Shown: positions 60,733-64,000 of the stretch, piece after piece
How positions within the stretch are numbered: position 1 is the first letter of the stretch
How the letters are laid out: each line of letters begins with the position of its first letter
Source of the DNA: Pontiellaceae bacterium B1224
GTDB taxonomy: Bacteria; Verrucomicrobiota; Kiritimatiellia; Kiritimatiellales; Pontiellaceae
Assembly: GCA_029432815.1 (NCBI GenBank)
Contig: JAROBA010000019.1
Coordinates: forward strand, 44,449 to 108,448
Direction of reading: 5' to 3'
DNA: 64,000 nucleotides
Notes under the pieces: generated by a model
What the model saw: the letters and a program-made list of their open reading frames with translations, nothing else
Database searches by the model: none
Told to the model about the DNA's origin: nothing
Position numbers and translations under genes: made by a program

Positions 60733-61215
60733 CTAGTGAGCCCTTTGGAGTAATTCAAACTGCTTATCGGTTTCAGGGTAGGAGCCGCTTTCTTCCAGCA
60801 GGATCAGAGGGAGACCGAGGGCATTCAGTATGCAACCGGCAAAGGTGCCGGTGCGGCCGATCCCGCCTGCGCAATGTACCAGAATGTTTGTTTCCTTCTG
60901 CAGCATTCCGACGGTGGTGCGTACCAACGCATAGAAAGCTTCCTGATCTTCGGCAACCCCAAAATCAGGGATCGGGAATGTCGTCCGCTTGACTGGGATG
61001 CCACCGCGTTGGATGGCATGGTAATAGTCTGGGGACTTGGTTTTGATCTCCTCATCCGAATTGAGGCAAATGATGTGCGAGATACCTTCGGCCTCAATGC
61101 GCTCTATAAACGAGCTCAAGTCCTCGTAGCGTCCGGGCATACTGTGGAGATACAGTGTGCCGGGCGTATTGGTTTCAAGTTTGCGCAGTCTCATTTTCAT
61201 AATGTGGCAGATCAT
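60733..61215 (-). CDS. Cysteine-based protein tyrosine/dual-specificity phosphatase
   Basis: 160 residues. The P-loop is His-Cys115-Ala-Gly-Gly-Ile-Gly-Arg121-Thr-Gly, a complete CX5R active site. A general-acid loop Pro-Ile-Pro-Asp84-Phe lies before it. The size and loop suit small PTEN-like or dual-specificity phosphatases, which may act on phosphoproteins, phosphoinositides or nucleotides. Start chosen because its ATG overlaps the stop of the upstream SLOG gene as ATGA; later ATGs exist. Translational coupling means the two proteins are made in fixed ratio. Confidence 0.85.
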   Translation of the reverse strand: MICHIMKMRLRKLETNTPGTLYLHSMPGRYEDLSSFIERIEAEGISHIICLNSDEEIKTKSPDYYHAIQRGGIPVKRTTFPIPDFGVAEDQEAFYALVRTTVGMLQKETNILVHCAGGIGRTGTFAGCILNALGLPLILLEESGSYPETDKQFELLQRAH

Positions 61216-61814
61216 TCCATCCACCGCCACCATTCCGGGGGCAGAAACACCGGCACATTATTCTGCTTGCACACGCGGATGGTATGCCCGGTGCCACCGG
61301 CCATGGGGTCTGAAGCTGTAAAGAAGATACCCATAGTGGCAGGTAATAGCTCTTGTGCTGGATCGCCCATGACCATGAGGGTGTCGCGCAGCAGGTAACG
61401 CGCCTTGGACTGGAGCTGGGGGATTTCATTGCGCTTGTCGATGATACGTGCGTTTCCCGGTGTGGCTGTATTGGTGTGATACGCCAGCGTTTCTTCATGA
61501 ACCGCCGACACGTTGTTTAACGGAAAAGAATAGTTGAGCGGATTCCGGTGGACCCTGCGATGACCGGCAGTGGGGGTAATGAGCTGCAGCCGGGCTGGCG
61601 CAATGGCATTGACTCCGCGTGCAAACAGGGCGTCAGAACCGTCGGCATTGCCTGAACGAAACAGGGCAGTAGGAAACTCATTGGCCAGGTAAGCCGCCAG
61701 CATGACCAGTTTTTCTTGCAGGTTTTCGGGAACCTTACGACTGCCCGCGAGGAGAATAACCGGTTGCGTAACCCCCGCAACCGCCGACTTGAAATGTTCA
61801 TAGTGTTTATTCAT
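61212..61814 (-). CDS. SLOG-domain (LOG/DprA-like Rossmann) protein
   Basis: 200 residues from the second ATG (the first is 10 codons upstream without better context). Motifs are Gly-Ser-Arg (24-26), Ser-Gly-Asn-Ala-Asp-Gly-Ser-Asp (54-61) and Met-Ala-Gly-Gly-Thr-Gly-His-Thr near 170, the classic SLOG pocket for a nucleotide-like ligand. SLOG proteins in defence loci sense or make nucleotide-derived signals. It is coupled to a phosphatase gene. Its sequence is unlike the DprA-type protein in the BREX operon, so the island holds two different SLOG proteins. Divergent from the tandem-AAA gene across about 120 bases. Confidence 0.78.
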   Translation of the reverse strand: MNKHYEHFKSAVAGVTQPVILLAGSRKVPENLQEKLVMLAAYLANEFPTALFRSGNADGSDALFARGVNAIAPARLQLITPTAGHRRVHRNPLNYSFPLNNVSAVHEETLAYHTNTATPGNARIIDKRNEIPQLQSKARYLLRDTLMVMGDPAQELLPATMGIFFTASDPMAGGTGHTIRVCKQNNVPVFLPPEWWRWME

Positions 61815-61936
61815 GCGGGCAGTGTCGCACAGGAGGTCGGACATAAGGCGTCCGTGCGGGAAAAATTATGGTCGGACACCTCTTGTCCAAGGACTGCTGA
61901 TACCGTGCTTGCAGAACCCATATAAAGGAGTTGGTT

Positions 61937-63922
61937 ATGAGTAAAATATCAAAGCTTGCGCGTCGAATGCCCGGAGAGCGGGTGCTGGAAATTGTGTCGG
62001 GCGACTTCCCGCTGGAGTCTCGGTTGGCGGAATATGCACTGGGATTACTGGAACTCAATCAACTGGGCCGCATGTTGATTGTGATTGTTTTTTCCATCCT
62101 TCCCCCGGCTTCGGCAATAGAACTCGCGGCCTTGTTCAAAGGCGAAGAGGATTTCCAAGGTCTGGAAAAAAACCTGATCGAGGCGGAAGATGCGGATGAT
62201 TTAAGCCGCATATATGTAAGTTTTCTTGGAGCGCCATCGAGCAGAATGTCGTTGCTTTTCACCAAAGCGTTGAGGCCTTTACTTAAGCAGCAGATCAAAC
62301 CGGCCCGTGCAAGCTATCGCCGGCGTGTTGAGCAGCTGTGCCGGAAGATGAATCTGAGTGCCGATGAGATCGCCCTGCTTGAGCTGGGATGCTGCTACAG
62401 CCTTAACCCGGGATTGGAGCGGTTGCTGGATAGTTTCAACACAACCAAAAAGGTCGGCCTGTTTTCTTTTCTCACTGGCGTATCGCGAGGGCGGATCTCC
62501 CTCCTGATTTCCAACAAGGAAAAGCTGGTGCGGAATGAATGGCTGACTCTGGAAGCCCGTAATTTGAGGGTGAATGATTCTGTTTTCGAATATCTGATTG
62601 GCAATGCGGGAAAGGACTTTGCGGCGGATGCGTTTAAACCGATCCGATCTGCGGAGCTGTCGCTGGATCATTTTGATCTCAAGCCGGTTCAAAAGGAGAC
62701 GCTCGCCGGGGTTCTCGGTTCGGCGGCTCCGAATCATATTCTTTTCTACGGAAAAGCCGGAACAGGGAAAACCGAACTGGCCAAGGTGCTGGTGCAGCAA
62801 TCCGGCAAGGAAGCGGTGGTGGTGAACTATGGTTCCGACGGAGATGCACGGGATCGCAAGACCGCGCTGTTTTCCACGATCAATTCGGTTCCGGAGGATA
62901 CGCTGATTATTGTAGACGAGGTGGATGGGTTGCTGAATACACAAAGCCTGTTTCGTACGGCCACGGTCAACAAAGGGTGGATTAATCAATTTATGGATGA
63001 CTGTCGGCACAAGATGATCTGGATTGTGAATGAATCGGGAGGAATCGAGGAATCTGTTCGGCGGCGCTTTTCCTATAGCCTTCAGTTCAGACAACTGACC
63101 TGGCGGCAGCGGGAAACCATTTGGCTGACGCAGTTGCGGAAGCATCGCATTAAGCGGTTTTTCCAAACACTGGAAATCCAGCAACTGGCGAAGCGGTTTC
63201 CGGTTAGCCCCGGGCTGATTGCTTACTCAGCCAAGACGATGAAACAATGTCAGACGAATGAAATGACGGCTCCAGAAGTCCACGCGATGCTGGACGAAAT
63301 TCTAACGCGCCAGATGGAACTGACAGAAGGGACAACCCCGGATAAAAAACTGGCGCAAATCAACAGCAACTATGATCCTGCTGCCCTAAACACTGACTTT
63401 GATCCAACGCAACTGATTAAGGGGTTATCCAATTGGCAGAACTCCAAATCTGAATACGGGATAAATCTTTTGTTCTGGGGTTGGCCGGGGACGGGCAAGA
63501 CTGAGTTTGCAAAATATATGGCCGAACAACTCGGTAAAGAACTGCTCGTTAAACGGATGTCCGACCTTCAGAGCATGTATGTCGGCCAGACGGAAAAGCT
63601 AATTGCCGCCGCCTTTCGCGAGGCGGAGGAAAATGATGCGGTCCTGTTTCTTGATGAGGCCGACTCGCTTTTTATCAATCGGCATACCGCGCATCGATCA
63701 TGGGAGGCCAGTCAGACCAATGAGGTGCTTACCCAAATGGAAAATTTCAAGGGCATCCTGATCTGCTGCACTAATCTGCTGGAGCATCTGGATGAAGCGG
63801 CCATGCGACGATTCGCCTTTAAGGTCAAGTTTCTACCACTGACGAATGACGGAAAGGTGCTGCTTTATCGCAAATATTTCAGCGCTGCCAAAGGGGCTCT
63901 TACCCGAATGGCGCTAGTTTAA
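61937..63922 (+). CDS. Tandem AAA+ ATPase of unknown role
   Basis: 661 residues from the ATG that has AAGGAG 6 bases upstream. The N-terminal 240 residues are helical with no known domain. AAA domain 1 has Gly-Lys-Ala-Gly-Thr-Gly-Lys-Thr (about 271-278) and Ile-Ile-Val-Asp-Glu-Val-Asp. AAA domain 2 has Gly-Trp-Pro-Gly-Thr-Gly-Lys-Thr (about 513-520) and Leu-Phe-Leu-Asp-Glu-Ala-Asp, with Arg-Arg-Phe for the arginine finger. Both sites look active. The protein ends soon after the arginine-finger region, so the lid of domain 2 is short; the frame shifts by one base to an open stretch beyond the stop. It may be truncated or frameshifted near the window edge. Confidence 0.75.
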   Translation: MSKISKLARRMPGERVLEIVSGDFPLESRLAEYALGLLELNQLGRMLIVIVFSILPPASAIELAALFKGEEDFQGLEKNLIEAEDADDLSRIYVSFLGAPSSRMSLLFTKALRPLLKQQIKPARASYRRRVEQLCRKMNLSADEIALLELGCCYSLNPGLERLLDSFNTTKKVGLFSFLTGVSRGRISLLISNKEKLVRNEWLTLEARNLRVNDSVFEYLIGNAGKDFAADAFKPIRSAELSLDHFDLKPVQKETLAGVLGSAAPNHILFYGKAGTGKTELAKVLVQQSGKEAVVVNYGSDGDARDRKTALFSTINSVPEDTLIIVDEVDGLLNTQSLFRTATVNKGWINQFMDDCRHKMIWIVNESGGIEESVRRRFSYSLQFRQLTWRQRETIWLTQLRKHRIKRFFQTLEIQQLAKRFPVSPGLIAYSAKTMKQCQTNEMTAPEVHAMLDEILTRQMELTEGTTPDKKLAQINSNYDPAALNTDFDPTQLIKGLSNWQNSKSEYGINLLFWGWPGTGKTEFAKYMAEQLGKELLVKRMSDLQSMYVGQTEKLIAAAFREAEENDAVLFLDEADSLFINRHTAHRSWEASQTNEVLTQMENFKGILICCTNLLEHLDEAAMRRFAFKVKFLPLTNDGKVLLYRKYFSAAKGALTRMALV

Positions 63923-64000
63923 AGTAATTGCAAGGGCACTGCCGGAGCTTACGCGGGCATATTTAAGTACGAATATTATGCTGCAAGATATGCGTGAAGA

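Noticed and set aside
61927..61936. TTG upstream start for the tandem-AAA gene
   Set aside because: The ATG two codons later has ideal spacing from AAGGAG.

Overview
The window looks like a chromosomal piece of a Gram-negative bacterium of the PVC group, most likely Kiritimatiellota or a close relative. This is inferred from gene style and order, not from a database match. The evidence is a PVC-style cluster of cyclase-fold proteins, PQQ propellers and an ABC transporter; a PilM/PilN/PilO-type pilus locus with a secretin; and a ParC/ParE pair. A 15-bp palindrome, TTCCAA-N3-TTGGAA, recurs through the housekeeping half.

Positions 1-9949 hold one tightly packed plus-strand cluster: the end of a prenyltransferase-fold protein, a class II terpene-cyclase-like protein with a DxDDT motif, a VOC protein, two exported PQQ-type beta-propellers around a GT4 glycosyltransferase, and a LolD/FtsX-type ABC exporter. 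It may make, modify and move an envelope lipid or glycolipid, but the product cannot be read from sequence. A thioredoxin-like [2Fe-2S] ferredoxin (minus strand) and a NarX/NarL-type two-component pair follow. Positions 12792-24218 form a type IV pilus/type II secretion-like operon behind a near-consensus sigma-54 promoter: secretin, ATPase, platform protein, pilin, PilM, PilN, two PilO-like paralogues around a PilP-like protein, and three minor-pilin-like proteins. Enolase, parC and parE lie on the minus strand, followed by a 3D-domain envelope protein and a small exported protein.

A tRNA gene with anticodon CAU at 31324 marks the edge of a defence island. A truncated ISL3-like transposase and a terminator come next. 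From about 32004 to 58225 there is one co-directional array whose backbone is type 1 BREX: brxA, brxB, brxC, pglX, pglZ, brxL. Its genes overlap or are separated by a few bases, except at one 458-bp repeat-rich gap. Five further genes sit between brxC and pglX: a RecQ helicase fused to a phosphoribosyltransferase, a DprA/SLOG protein, a Schlafen-AlbA_2/GHKL ATPase protein, a coiled-coil McrB-like AAA+ protein and a DUF2357/PD-(D/E)XK partner. Two more sit between pglX and pglZ: an unrecognised 453-residue protein and a DUF262/HNH GmrSD-like nuclease. pglX carries a G8 run just after its catalytic NVPY motif, so the system may be phase-variable.

Beyond BREX lie a Cas4-like nuclease/DEDD exonuclease fusion, a protein with weak uracil-DNA-glycosylase resemblance, a translationally coupled SLOG plus tyrosine phosphatase pair (all minus strand), and a tandem-AAA ATPase (plus strand). 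The candidates for something undescribed are the RecQ-PRTase/DprA module inside BREX, the repeat-rich segment 42008-42459, the phase-variable pglX, the SLOG-phosphatase pair and the genome-scale palindrome.
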